A stretch of DNA of 40,383 bases, from assembly GCA_002392505.1 (NCBI GenBank), contig DGHD01000013.1:1-40383 (forward strand), given 5' to 3'. The stretch comes from Christensenella sp. UBA3857 (GTDB lineage: Bacteria > Bacillota > Clostridia > Christensenellales > CAG-138). The notes under the pieces were generated by a model. The model saw nothing but the letters and a program-made list of their open reading frames with translations, had not been told where the DNA came from and did not search any database. Below are positions 8,059-15,822 of this stretch, in pieces. The translations under genes and the position numbers were made by a program. Position 1 is the first letter of the stretch, and each line of letters opens with the position of its first letter.

Positions 8059-8785
8059 TTGCGGCACCCTCCGTATTCTCCGCCAGGACGACGGTGATAT
8101 TGTCGGTGGATCCGTTGTCGAGAGCAAGCCCGGCAAGCTTATCGCAGCAGGCGAGCAGATCGCCCGTCGTGCGGAGTATCATCTCCATCTCGTTCTCCGT
8201 GACGGAGCCGCAAAGCCCGTCCGAGCACAGAAGGAGGATATCCCCCTTTTTCCAGCTTTTTACGCCGGCGTCCGCCTTTTCAAAGCGCGAAGTGCCGACC
8301 GCCCTTGTTACGAGATTGCGCTGAGGATGCGTCCTTGCCTGGTCCTCGGTGATCAGACCGGCCGAAACGAGCTCCTGCACGTAGGTATGATCCTTCGTTA
8401 CGCGTCTCAGCTTTCGCCCGTCGAAATGATACAGCCGGCTGTCGCCGATATTGGCGACAGTGTATTTATCCGGCTCGAGGAGCGCCATGACGACTGTCGT
8501 GCCCATGCCGGTATAACGGTCGTCCGTCATGGCAAGATCGTATACGGCGCGGTTGGCGTCGTTCATAGCCTGACGGAGCAGGGTTATGCTGCTCGCCCCG
8601 CCGGGAGCTCCTTCGATATAATCGACGATCCTTTCTATCGCCTTGCCGCTGGCGACTTCGCCCGCAACGTGACCGCCCATTCCGTCGGCTACTATGACGA
8701 CGGGTATTTCGCCCTCGCCCGGTATGTAAAACGAATCCTCGTTCTTCTTTCTTTTGCCCGTTTCAGACCGGTATGCGTAGATCAT
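8048..8785 (-). CDS. stp: PP2C-family Ser/Thr protein phosphatase
   Basis: A 245-residue PPM/PP2C phosphatase (PrpC/Stp type) that reverses phosphorylation by the kinase encoded next. The metal-binding motifs are in order: NEDSF near the N-terminus, VADGMGGHVAGEVAS, TVANIGDSRLY, LLLCSDGL and the C-terminal DNGSTDNITVVL. It is cytosolic with no signal or membrane segment. Its ATG overlaps the rlmN stop by 4 bp (ATGA) and its end overlaps prkC by 11 bp, so kinase and phosphatase should be made together. Confidence 0.95.
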   Translation of the reverse strand: MIYAYRSETGKRKKNEDSFYIPGEGEIPVVIVADGMGGHVAGEVASGKAIERIVDYIEGAPGGASSITLLRQAMNDANRAVYDLAMTDDRYTGMGTTVVMALLEPDKYTVANIGDSRLYHFDGRKLRRVTKDHTYVQELVSAGLITEDQARTHPQRNLVTRAVGTSRFEKADAGVKSWKKGDILLLCSDGLCGSVTENEMEMILRTTGDLLACCDKLAGLALDNGSTDNITVVLAENTEGAANDR

Positions 8786-9840
8786 TTTCCTTCCTCCTCC
8801 CGGGAAGCAATGTGCTTGTTCCTCAGCTGCCCGCAGGCGCCGTCGATATCCGTGCCGAGCTCGCGCCTGACTGTCGCCGAGATATGCAGCCTTTCGAGCA
8901 GCGCGGCGAATTCGGCCGCTCTCCCCCTTGAAACTCCGTTAAGGCTGCGCTCCTTTACGCTGTTGAGCGGGATCAGATTCACGTGGCAGTTGATGCCGCG
9001 AAGCAGCTTCGCAAGCTCGCGCGCGTTGTCGTCCGAAGAATTCTCCCCCTCTATCAGCGCATATTCGAATATGACGCGCCTTCCCGTCACGTCCGCATAG
9101 TGTTTTGCCGCGGGTATAAGCTCCGAAAGCGAGTAGGCGTTGGCTATCGGCATCGTGCGGCGGCGCATTTCGTCGTTCGGCGCGTGCAGTGAGATGCACA
9201 GCGTTACATGCGGAGCGTCGTCCGGCAGAGAAAGTATCCTCGGCACGAGCCCGCAGGTCGACAGCGATATGTTCCTCGGGCTGATGCCGAGTCCGTCCTC
9301 CGCAGTCGCCCTCTTCAAAAACCTTACCGTATTATCATAATTATCGAGCGGCTCTCCGCAGCCCATCATAACGATGTTTGTGACCGTACGCTTCCTGCCC
9401 TCGTCCGTGGGGATCAGCTTTTCGACGGCGGTGACCTCCGACAGCATCTCCCCCGCGGTGAGATCGCGTACCTTGCCGTTGAGCGTTGAAGCGCAGAACG
9501 CACAGCCCATACGGCAGCCGACCTGGCTCGATATGCAGAGCGTTTTGCCGTACGAATAGCTCATAAGAACGCCCTCTACGATATTGCCGTCGTCAAGCTC
9601 GTAAAGGAACTTGACGGTATCGTCCTTCCTTGAGCGGCGCGTTTCGATGATCGTCGCCCCGCCGAAGGGGATCGTCTCGAGCTTTGCGCGCAGAGACGCG
9701 GGTATGTTGCTCATTTCGGCAGGACGAATGCCGCGCCGCGTCCATGAGAGGATCTGCTTGGCGCGGAATTTCGGCTCGCCGAGCTCGTTCACGAGCGCGG
9801 CAAGCTCCTCCGTATCCATCGATGCAAGTTCTTTTTCCAT
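8782..9840 (-). CDS. rlmN: 23S rRNA (adenine2503-C2)/tRNA methyltransferase
   Basis: RlmN is a radical-SAM enzyme that methylates C2 of A2503 in 23S rRNA and A37 of some tRNAs. The 352-residue protein has the cluster motif CRMGCAFC (Cys109, 113, 116), the GCGEPLDNYDN motif and the C-terminal methyl-carrying cysteine in GACGQLRN (Cys336). The RlmN lineage is preferred over the resistance enzyme Cfr because of the housekeeping operon between rsmB and the phosphatase. The start abuts the rsmB stop with no gap. Confidence 0.95.
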   Translation of the reverse strand: MEKELASMDTEELAALVNELGEPKFRAKQILSWTRRGIRPAEMSNIPASLRAKLETIPFGGATIIETRRSRKDDTVKFLYELDDGNIVEGVLMSYSYGKTLCISSQVGCRMGCAFCASTLNGKVRDLTAGEMLSEVTAVEKLIPTDEGRKRTVTNIVMMGCGEPLDNYDNTVRFLKRATAEDGLGISPRNISLSTCGLVPRILSLPDDAPHVTLCISLHAPNDEMRRRTMPIANAYSLSELIPAAKHYADVTGRRVIFEYALIEGENSSDDNARELAKLLRGINCHVNLIPLNSVKERSLNGVSRGRAAEFAALLERLHISATVRRELGTDIDGACGQLRNKHIASREEEGK

Positions 9841-11160
9841 TTAATTATTCCTTATGAGCTTTGCAATAAAAAAGCCTTCCGCCCCGTCGGTATCGGGGAA
9901 TATCCTGAGCATGCCCGTCCTTCCACTTTCCGTAATGGCTTCGGAAACGGAACCAGTGACGGGCGCCGGCGCGAAACCTTTATGCCCGGCAAGGAAGCCG
10001 TTTACGACGTCCTCGTCCTCGCGTGCCGAAAGTGTGCAGGTTGAATAAACGAGCGTCCCGCCCGGTTTGACGTAACGCGAACAGGTCTCAAGTATTTTCG
10101 ACTGGAGCTTGGCGAGCTCAATCACGCCCTCGAGCGTCCTTCTGTACCTTGCGTCTGGACCGGAGCCGCCGCCCAAGCCGGAGCAGGGCACGTCGCAAAG
10201 CACCGCGTCGAAACACGAATCGAATGCGGGGTCGTATTCCGAAGCGTCGCGCACGGAGGCGCAGACGCCCGAAACGCCCATCCTCGAAAGCGTTTTTTCT
10301 ATCAGCTCTACACGGTGCGAATGGATATCCCACGCCGTGACTGAGCCGTTCCTTTCCATAAGATCGGCAATGTACGCCGTTTTGCCGCCCGGCGCGGCGC
10401 ATGCGTCGAGCACGCTCATGCCGGGCTTAGGATCCAAACAGCGGCAGGCGAGCATCGCGCTTTCGGACTGGACGGTCATTTCTCCGCTTTTGAAAAGCTC
10501 GTCCTCCGTGATATCGCCGTTCACGCCCTTGATCCTGACCGCATCAGGAACTATGCGGCTGATTTCGCAAGGTATGCCGATGGACTCGAAATGAGCTCTG
10601 ACCGCGTCTGAGGTTTTCGGGAATACCGCCCGAAGCGTTACGCCTTCCGTTTTGGCAAGAAGCAGACTCTCCGCCCTTGCCGCGCCGTACTCGCCGACGT
10701 ATTCCTCAACTATGAAAGCGGGAAACCCGCTGATTATGCACAGCCTGTCGACGGGATCCGAAGGGAGCGGCGGGAGCTTGCCCGCGTCCCTGTCCCTTAT
10801 GACGGAGCGAAGCACTCCGTTAACGAAGCCCTTTACGCCGGATTTGCCTATCTCGGCAGTGAGCTTCGCCGCCGAATCGCACGCTGCGTGATCGGGAGTA
10901 TCCATGAAGAATATCTCCGTCAGCGCAATGCGAAGCACCGTCCTTATGGACGAATGCACCCTGCCCTTCGCGTAGCTGCCGATAATAAAATCGCACCAGC
11001 TCATATGCTCGAGCACGGTATAGACCAAAGCGGTCGTTCGTCCGATATCCGTCGGGCGATCGTCCGAACGGTCAAATTCCTCCTTGACGGCAAGATTTGC
11101 GTATGCGCCCTCCTGCGTTACGCGCCGGAGTATGTTGTATGCCGCGCGCCTGCCCGTCAT
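9841..11160 (-). CDS. rsmB: 16S rRNA (cytosine967-C5)-methyltransferase
   Basis: RsmB (Sun) methylates C967 of 16S rRNA. I start at ATG 11160 (MTGRRAAYNILRRVTQEGAY), which overlaps the fmt stop as ATGA; a longer frame would run far into fmt. The 439-residue protein has an N-terminal NusB-like helical RNA-binding domain (about 1-130). The SAM-dependent catalytic domain follows: DACAAPGGKTAYIADLM (SAM site), the cysteine motif DVPCSGLG and YSTCTLS, which carries the second catalytic cysteine. Lengths and order are standard. Confidence 0.95.
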   Translation of the reverse strand: MTGRRAAYNILRRVTQEGAYANLAVKEEFDRSDDRPTDIGRTTALVYTVLEHMSWCDFIIGSYAKGRVHSSIRTVLRIALTEIFFMDTPDHAACDSAAKLTAEIGKSGVKGFVNGVLRSVIRDRDAGKLPPLPSDPVDRLCIISGFPAFIVEEYVGEYGAARAESLLLAKTEGVTLRAVFPKTSDAVRAHFESIGIPCEISRIVPDAVRIKGVNGDITEDELFKSGEMTVQSESAMLACRCLDPKPGMSVLDACAAPGGKTAYIADLMERNGSVTAWDIHSHRVELIEKTLSRMGVSGVCASVRDASEYDPAFDSCFDAVLCDVPCSGLGGGSGPDARYRRTLEGVIELAKLQSKILETCSRYVKPGGTLVYSTCTLSAREDEDVVNGFLAGHKGFAPAPVTGSVSEAITESGRTGMLRIFPDTDGAEGFFIAKLIRNN

Positions 11161-12092
11161 AAGCCGAGGACTTTGCCGAGGAGCTTTTTGCCGTTGAGGA
11201 CCGCTTTGGCGTCCATCCTCTTTCCGCCGGCGAACTGAAGCTCCCTTATCTCGATAAGCCCGTCTGCACATTGCACGAACAAGCCGCGCTTGCCGTCGGC
11301 GACAACGCATTCGCCGTACAGCCCGAACGCACCCTTAAGCTCGGGATGCCTTTGAGTCTTATAGATCTTTACCGGCTGCCCGTCCATCGAAGTGAACGCG
11401 ACCGGCGCGGGATTCATGCCCCTTACGAGATCGTGCACCTTTTTTTCGGGAAGGGAAAAGTCGATACGCGCCATTTCCTTTTTGATCATTCCGCAGCGCG
11501 TGGCTTCCTCCTCGTTCTGATGCGTCCTTTCGAGCGTGCCGTCAATGAGCGCGGAAACGGTCTCGTTAAGCAGCTCGGCGCCGATCAAGGAGAGCCTGTC
11601 ATACAGCTCGCCCGCGGTCTCGTCCTCGCCGATCGCGGTCTCGCGCTTCATGAGTATGTCGCCCGAATCGAGCCCGAGCTCGGTCATCATGGTTGTGACG
11701 CCCGTGACCTCTTCGCCGTTTACGACCGCCCACTGTATGGGCGCGGCGCCGCGGTATCTGGGAAGCAGGCTCCCGTGAACGTTGATGCAGCCGAATTCGG
11801 GTATGGAGAGATTATCAGCCGAAAGGATCTGCCCGAAGGCGGCGGTGACCATAAGCTCCGGAGCAAACTCCCTTAACGCGGCGACGCCTTCCTCTGCGCG
11901 TATCTTCTCGAATTGATAAACGGGAAGCCCGAGCTCGAGCGCGAGCGTCTTTACCGGGGGCATGGCAATGCCGTGGCCGCGGTCGCGCGGGCGGTCGGGC
12001 TGAGTGAATACCGCTATTTCATGACCTGCCTCATACAGCATTTTAAGCGACGGCAGGGCAAATTCGGGAGTACCCAGAAAAGCTGTCCTCAT
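11157..12092 (-). CDS. fmt: Methionyl-tRNA formyltransferase
   Basis: Fmt formylates the initiator Met-tRNA using 10-formyl-tetrahydrofolate, the first step of bacterial translation initiation. The 311-residue protein starts MRTAFLGTPEFALPSL and carries the signature VHGSLLPRYRGAAPIQWA with the catalytic His; the GTTxMxxLDxGDIL-like motif is VTTMMTELGLDSGDIL. A C-terminal OB-like domain follows. It starts one base after the def stop; pairing with deformylase makes functional sense because Def removes the formyl group Fmt adds. Confidence 0.96.
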   Translation of the reverse strand: MRTAFLGTPEFALPSLKMLYEAGHEIAVFTQPDRPRDRGHGIAMPPVKTLALELGLPVYQFEKIRAEEGVAALREFAPELMVTAAFGQILSADNLSIPEFGCINVHGSLLPRYRGAAPIQWAVVNGEEVTGVTTMMTELGLDSGDILMKRETAIGEDETAGELYDRLSLIGAELLNETVSALIDGTLERTHQNEEEATRCGMIKKEMARIDFSLPEKKVHDLVRGMNPAPVAFTSMDGQPVKIYKTQRHPELKGAFGLYGECVVADGKRGLFVQCADGLIEIRELQFAGGKRMDAKAVLNGKKLLGKVLGL

Positions 12093-12093
12093 C

Positions 12094-12573
12094 TTATTCC
12101 TGAGCCTCTTTATAATCCTCCGGCGTGGGTATGACGAGCCGCTTATAGACCTTGCCGTCGAGATGATCGCACTCGTGCAGCATGGCGCGGGCGAGCAGAC
12201 CCTCGCCGCGGATCGTGAACTCCTTGCCGTTTCTGTCGAACGCGCGCATCACTGCGACGTTCGGCCTTATTACGTAGCCCTGTTCGTCGGGGAAGGAGAG
12301 ACAGCCTTCCATGCCGCCCTGCTTGCCGGAGGTCTCTATAATTTCGGGATTGATCGCCTCGATAAGCTGATCGCGATCCTCGCTGCAGTCGATCACGACG
12401 ACGCGGCGAAGTATGCCGACCTGCGGACCGGCAAGACCGCAGCCGTCCGCCTCGTACATGGTCTCGGCCATGTCGTCGAGCAGCTGCCAAAGCTTTTCAT
12501 TGAATTCTTTTACGGGTTTTGCGACCTTGTAAAGACAAGCTGCGTCGCCCGTCTGTATCTTCCTTGTAGCCAT
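12094..12573 (-). CDS. def: Peptide deformylase
   Basis: Def removes the formyl group from nascent proteins. I start at ATG 12573 (MATRKIQTGD), with GGAGG just upstream, giving 159 residues. An alternative start at 12615 lacks such a site. The three catalytic motifs are GCGLAGPQVG (44-53), EGCLSFPDE (metal Cys91) and HECDHLDG (metal His133 and His137, catalytic Glu134). The first motif has Gly in place of the usual second Ala (GxGLAAxQ), a mild variation. It is the first gene of the nine-gene minus-strand operon. No priA precedes it, unlike in many relatives. Confidence 0.95.
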   Translation of the reverse strand: MATRKIQTGDAACLYKVAKPVKEFNEKLWQLLDDMAETMYEADGCGLAGPQVGILRRVVVIDCSEDRDQLIEAINPEIIETSGKQGGMEGCLSFPDEQGYVIRPNVAVMRAFDRNGKEFTIRGEGLLARAMLHECDHLDGKVYKRLVIPTPEDYKEAQE

Positions 12574-12595
12574 CTTATCCTCCGTTTCGGAATGA

Positions 12596-12676
12596 CCCTT
12601 TGCGTTTAAGCGCAAAAGGGCATAGTATCAGTATTGTAATTCATAGTATTATACCACAAAACTTCCCGGCAATAAA
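12596..12676 (-). promoter_or_regulatory. Possible promoter and leader hairpin of the def operon
   Basis: On the minus strand a good -10 box TATAAT (12653-12648) is preceded at 17 bp by a weak TTTATT (12676-12671). Between it and def lies a near-perfect hairpin of CCCTTTTGCG type (about 12596-12620, one bulge, loop of about 6 nt), which ends about 23 nt before the ATG. It has no T-run, so it is a structured leader rather than a terminator. Both calls are tentative. Confidence 0.35.
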
Positions 12677-12759
12677 ATATATAAGTTAAATATTTCCCAT
12701 ATTTTGCACACATATCCGTTTTGCCGCTCTCCAGGCAAATATTGTTCATGCTAAAAATA

Positions 12760-12788
12760 TTGATAATTCGACAAGAATCCTGTATAAT
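12760..12788 (+). promoter_or_regulatory. Promoter of lon
   Basis: TTGATA (12760-12765) and TATAAT (12783-12788) are separated by 17 bp, and the lon start lies 35 nt downstream of the -10 box. The octamer AAATATTG occurs twice as a direct repeat (12737-12744 and 12755-12762), the second copy running into the -35 box. No CtsR heptad repeat or CIRCE element is visible. Confidence 0.7.
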
Positions 12789-12823
12789 CCACCTAAAAGA
12801 CAGTTTGACGAAAGGAGAACAGT

Positions 12824-15238
12824 TTGACTTTGAACGAGTTTTACAGCGACAGTCTGCCCGTCGTACCGCTCAGGAGCATCGTTGCGATGCCCTACGTGGT
12901 TTTGAGCTTCGATCTCGGAAGAGCCGCGAATATTGCCGCCGTCGAAGCGGCCGTCAATTCGGACAGCAGGATATTGATCGTTTGTCAGCGCGACCCCCGC
13001 GCGGCGGAGATAACCCGCAGGGATCTGTTTGACTACGGCTGCATCTGCCGTATTACCAAGATAATCAAGCTCCCCGAGGGAAATACGCGCGTTTTTGCGG
13101 AGGGCGTTTCGCGCGCCCGCATTGGCGAATACGTGCAGGAGTCCCCCTATGCCCGCGCTTGCTATACCGAGCTCGGCGACTACCCCTGCCCCTTTGAGGA
13201 GGCTTCGAATCTAAGGCAGATGATATCCCAGAAATTCAGGGATTTTTCATACGGCAACGGAAAGGCTCCCATAAAAACCGTCGTCGATTCCGTAGAGACC
13301 ATACCCGACGATATCCGTTATACGTACAGCGTAGCCAACATAGTCATGCAGCGGTGCGAGGACCGGCAGACCTTCATCGAGAAGGAGGACCAGTCAGCGC
13401 GCTGTCTCGATCTGCTCACCGTAATGTCGCGCGAGGAGGAGTTTGCGAAGCTCTCCCGCAAGATCGAGGACGACGTTAGGAAAGCCATCGACAAGAACCA
13501 GAAGGAATATTTCCTGAGGGAACAGATAAAGGCCATCCGCACCGAGCTCGGCGAAAGCGAGCAGACCGAGGCGGACGAATTCCGCGAGAAGCTGAAAAAG
13601 AAGCAGCTCCCCGACGAAGTGCGCGAGCGTATTTCCCGGGAAATAGAGCGTTTTTCGACATTGCCCGCGGGCTCTCACGAGATGCCTTCCATGCGCTCGT
13701 TCATCGAGTGCGTGCTCGCTCTCCCCTTTTCCGAGACGAGCAGCGACAACCTTGACGTAAAAAACGCGCGCGCCGTGCTTGACAGGGATCATTACGGGCT
13801 TGAAAAGGTAAAGGAAAGGATAATCGAGCATCTTGCGGTCGCGCAGCTGACCGGCAAGGTCAACGGGCAGATAATCTGCTTCGTCGGTCCTCCCGGCGTG
13901 GGCAAGACCTCCATCTCCTCCTCCATCGCCGAGGCGCTCGGCAGGAAATTCGTCCGCATGAGCCTTGGCGGCATAAAGGACGAGGCTGAGATCCGCGGTC
14001 ACAGGCGCACGTATATCGGCGCAATGCCCGGCAGAATAATCGCCGCTATGCGTACAGCTGGTACGGTCAATCCCGTGCTGCTGTTCGACGAGATAGACAA
14101 GCTCGCGAAGGACTATCAGGGAGATCCCGCCGCCGCTATGCTCGAGGTGCTCGACAGCGCGCAGAATTTCGCCTTCCGCGATCATTTCCTCGAGATGCCT
14201 TACGACCTCTCGAAGGTAATGTTCATCACGACCGCAAACAGTCTGTACGATATCCCCGAGCCGCTTCGCGACCGTATGGAGATAATCGAGGTGCCGAGCT
14301 ACCTCGCCACCGAAAAGGTCGAGATCGCCATGCGCCACCTTATCCCGAAGCAGCTTGAGAAGCACGGACTGAACAAGTCCATGCTGTCCATCCCGGCGCC
14401 CATAGTCGCGGACGTCATCTCCGGTTACACGCGGGAAGCCGGCGTGCGCCAGCTTGAAAGGTGCATCGCCTCCATCTGCCGCAAGGCGGCGTGCGATCTC
14501 GCTTCCGGGGCAAAACGCATAAGAATGACAAAGGCGAAGCTTCAGGAGTACCTGGGCGTGCCGAAGTATCTTGACGACGAGATCGAAAAGGATCCCGCGG
14601 TCGGGCTCGTAAACGGGCTCGCGTGGACTTCCGTCGGCGGCTCCACCATGCAGATAGAGGCCGAAGCCCTGCCAGGCAGCGGTCAAATACAGCTTACAGG
14701 CAAGCTCGGCGACGTCATGCAGGAGAGCGCGAAGGCCGCCATCACCTGCATCAGGGCGCACGCAGATAAGCTGGGTATCCCCGCCGACTTCATGAAGAAC
14801 ACCGATATCCATGTCCACGTGCCCGAGGGCGCCGTGCCCAAGGACGGTCCGTCTGCGGGTATCTCGCTGCTTACCGCGGTAACGAGCGCGCTGACGGGCA
14901 TTCCCGTCAGGGCAAGGCTTGCCATGACCGGCGAGATCACGCTCCGCGGGAGGGTGCTCCCCATCGGCGGTTTGAGGGAAAAGCTGCTTGCCGCCGTACG
15001 CGCGGGAGTCAAGGACGTACTGATCCCCGAGGCGAACCGCAAGGATCTCGAGGACGTCCCAAAGGATATCCTCTCCGCGCTCAACATCGTTTACGTGAAG
15101 TATGCCGACGAGGTGCTATCGAACGCGCTCGTAAGGCTTCCGTCCGTCAGCGTTTCCCCTGTGCTCCCCGCGGTCAAGGAAAACCCGGTGATACTGCCCA
15201 AGGTCGGCAGGAGCGAACCGCCTACGATAAGCGTTTGA
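12824..15238 (+). CDS. lon: ATP-dependent protease Lon
   Basis: Lon degrades misfolded and regulatory proteins in the cytosol. The gene begins with TTG at 12824, 5 nt after an AAAGGAG site; no ATG fits. The 804-residue protein has an N-terminal substrate-binding domain starting PVVPLRSIVAMPYVVL, a coiled-coil region (about 205-280) and an AAA+ module with Walker A GPPGVGKT (355-362) and Walker B LLFDEIDK (419-426). The protease domain holds the Ser-Lys dyad: Ser677 in PKDGPSAG and Lys720 in GGLREK. Length is normal. It is transcribed alone, divergent from def, with a terminator after it. Confidence 0.97.
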   Translation: MTLNEFYSDSLPVVPLRSIVAMPYVVLSFDLGRAANIAAVEAAVNSDSRILIVCQRDPRAAEITRRDLFDYGCICRITKIIKLPEGNTRVFAEGVSRARIGEYVQESPYARACYTELGDYPCPFEEASNLRQMISQKFRDFSYGNGKAPIKTVVDSVETIPDDIRYTYSVANIVMQRCEDRQTFIEKEDQSARCLDLLTVMSREEEFAKLSRKIEDDVRKAIDKNQKEYFLREQIKAIRTELGESEQTEADEFREKLKKKQLPDEVRERISREIERFSTLPAGSHEMPSMRSFIECVLALPFSETSSDNLDVKNARAVLDRDHYGLEKVKERIIEHLAVAQLTGKVNGQIICFVGPPGVGKTSISSSIAEALGRKFVRMSLGGIKDEAEIRGHRRTYIGAMPGRIIAAMRTAGTVNPVLLFDEIDKLAKDYQGDPAAAMLEVLDSAQNFAFRDHFLEMPYDLSKVMFITTANSLYDIPEPLRDRMEIIEVPSYLATEKVEIAMRHLIPKQLEKHGLNKSMLSIPAPIVADVISGYTREAGVRQLERCIASICRKAACDLASGAKRIRMTKAKLQEYLGVPKYLDDEIEKDPAVGLVNGLAWTSVGGSTMQIEAEALPGSGQIQLTGKLGDVMQESAKAAITCIRAHADKLGIPADFMKNTDIHVHVPEGAVPKDGPSAGISLLTAVTSALTGIPVRARLAMTGEITLRGRVLPIGGLREKLLAAVRAGVKDVLIPEANRKDLEDVPKDILSALNIVYVKYADEVLSNALVRLPSVSVSPVLPAVKENPVILPKVGRSEPPTISV

Positions 15239-15253
15239 CAGGAAAAGAGCAAT

Positions 15254-15284
15254 ACCCGCGCCGCCCCGGGCGCGGGTTTTATTA
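15254..15284 (+). terminator. Intrinsic terminator of lon
   Basis: An 8-bp G+C-rich stem (ACCCGCGC at 15254-15261 with GCGCGGGT) is followed by TTTTATT. It begins 16 bp after the lon stop codon. Confidence 0.85.
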
Positions 15285-15320
15285 TGCTCAAAATATATCC
15301 AAGTATTTTACTCGGAATTA

Positions 15321-15377
15321 TTGACAATACTATTCGGCGGTGTTAAAATACCATCCGGAAAAAGAAAGTCGGGTATT
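15321..15377 (+). promoter_or_regulatory. Promoter and possible Rrf2 operator of the isc operon
   Basis: TTGACA (15321-15326) and TAAAAT (15344-15349) are 17 bp apart, a near-consensus sigma-A promoter. Its spacer carries ACTATTCGG, echoed by ACTCGGAAT just upstream of the -35. In the first transcribed bases, AATACC (15347-15352) and GGGTATT (15371-15377) face each other. These resemble half-sites of Rrf2/IscR operators (AxTACC...GGGTAxT), but the spacing is a few bases longer than usual. The promoter is strong evidence; the operator is a guess based on autoregulation being the rule in this family. Confidence 0.6.
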
Positions 15378-15381
15378 GAAT

Positions 15382-15822
15382 ATGAAGCTATCGACAAAAG
15401 GCAGATACGGGATCAAGGCAATGGTGGACATCGCCCTCGTGTACGAAACGGGCGAGCGTCTTTCCGTCAATCAGCTTGCCGAAAAGCAGGGCGTCAGCGT
15501 CGCTTATCTCGAGCAGCTCATTGCCGCATTGAAGAAGGCGAAGCTCGTCAGATCCGCACGCGGCGCCGCCGGCGGTTACACCCTCTCCCGTCCCCCGGAG
15601 GAGATCTCTGTCGGCGAAGTCCTCCGCGCGCTCGAAGGGACAACCGCGATACTCGACTGCGTCGGCGTCGACGGCTCCGAGAGCTGCTCGAACGCCTGCT
15701 CCTGCTCTGCACGGCCGCTCTGGTTAAAGCTTCAGCGGAAGATCGACGACGTGCTGAATACCACCACGATAAAGGATATGGCGGACGATTACATCGTTCA
15801 GCTGGAAAGGAATAAAGAATGA
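15382..15822 (+). CDS. iscR: Rrf2-family transcriptional regulator, IscR-like
   Basis: This 146-residue DNA-binding protein likely senses Fe-S status and controls the operon it heads. The N-terminal winged helix begins MKLSTKGRYGIKAMVDIA, typical of Rrf2 proteins, with the wing motif SARGAAGGYTLSRPPEEISV. Four cysteines (93, 102, 106, 108) lie in the loop where IscR binds its [2Fe-2S] cluster. I chose ATG 15382 because the upstream GTG at 15340 overlaps the promoter -10 region. The ribosome site is weak. Its stop overlaps the desulfurase start (ATGA). It could also be a CymR-like cysteine regulator, but the downstream genes and the cysteines favour IscR. Confidence 0.85.
   Translation: MKLSTKGRYGIKAMVDIALVYETGERLSVNQLAEKQGVSVAYLEQLIAALKKAKLVRSARGAAGGYTLSRPPEEISVGEVLRALEGTTAILDCVGVDGSESCSNACSCSARPLWLKLQRKIDDVLNTTTIKDMADDYIVQLERNKE

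Noticed and set aside
12721..13032. Plus-strand ORF overlapping the lon start
   Set aside because: It spans the lon promoter and runs in another frame through the lon N-terminus, with no ribosome site.
13394..14818. Long open frame on the minus strand
   Set aside because: It is a shadow of lon, whose catalytic motifs are all in the plus-strand frame.
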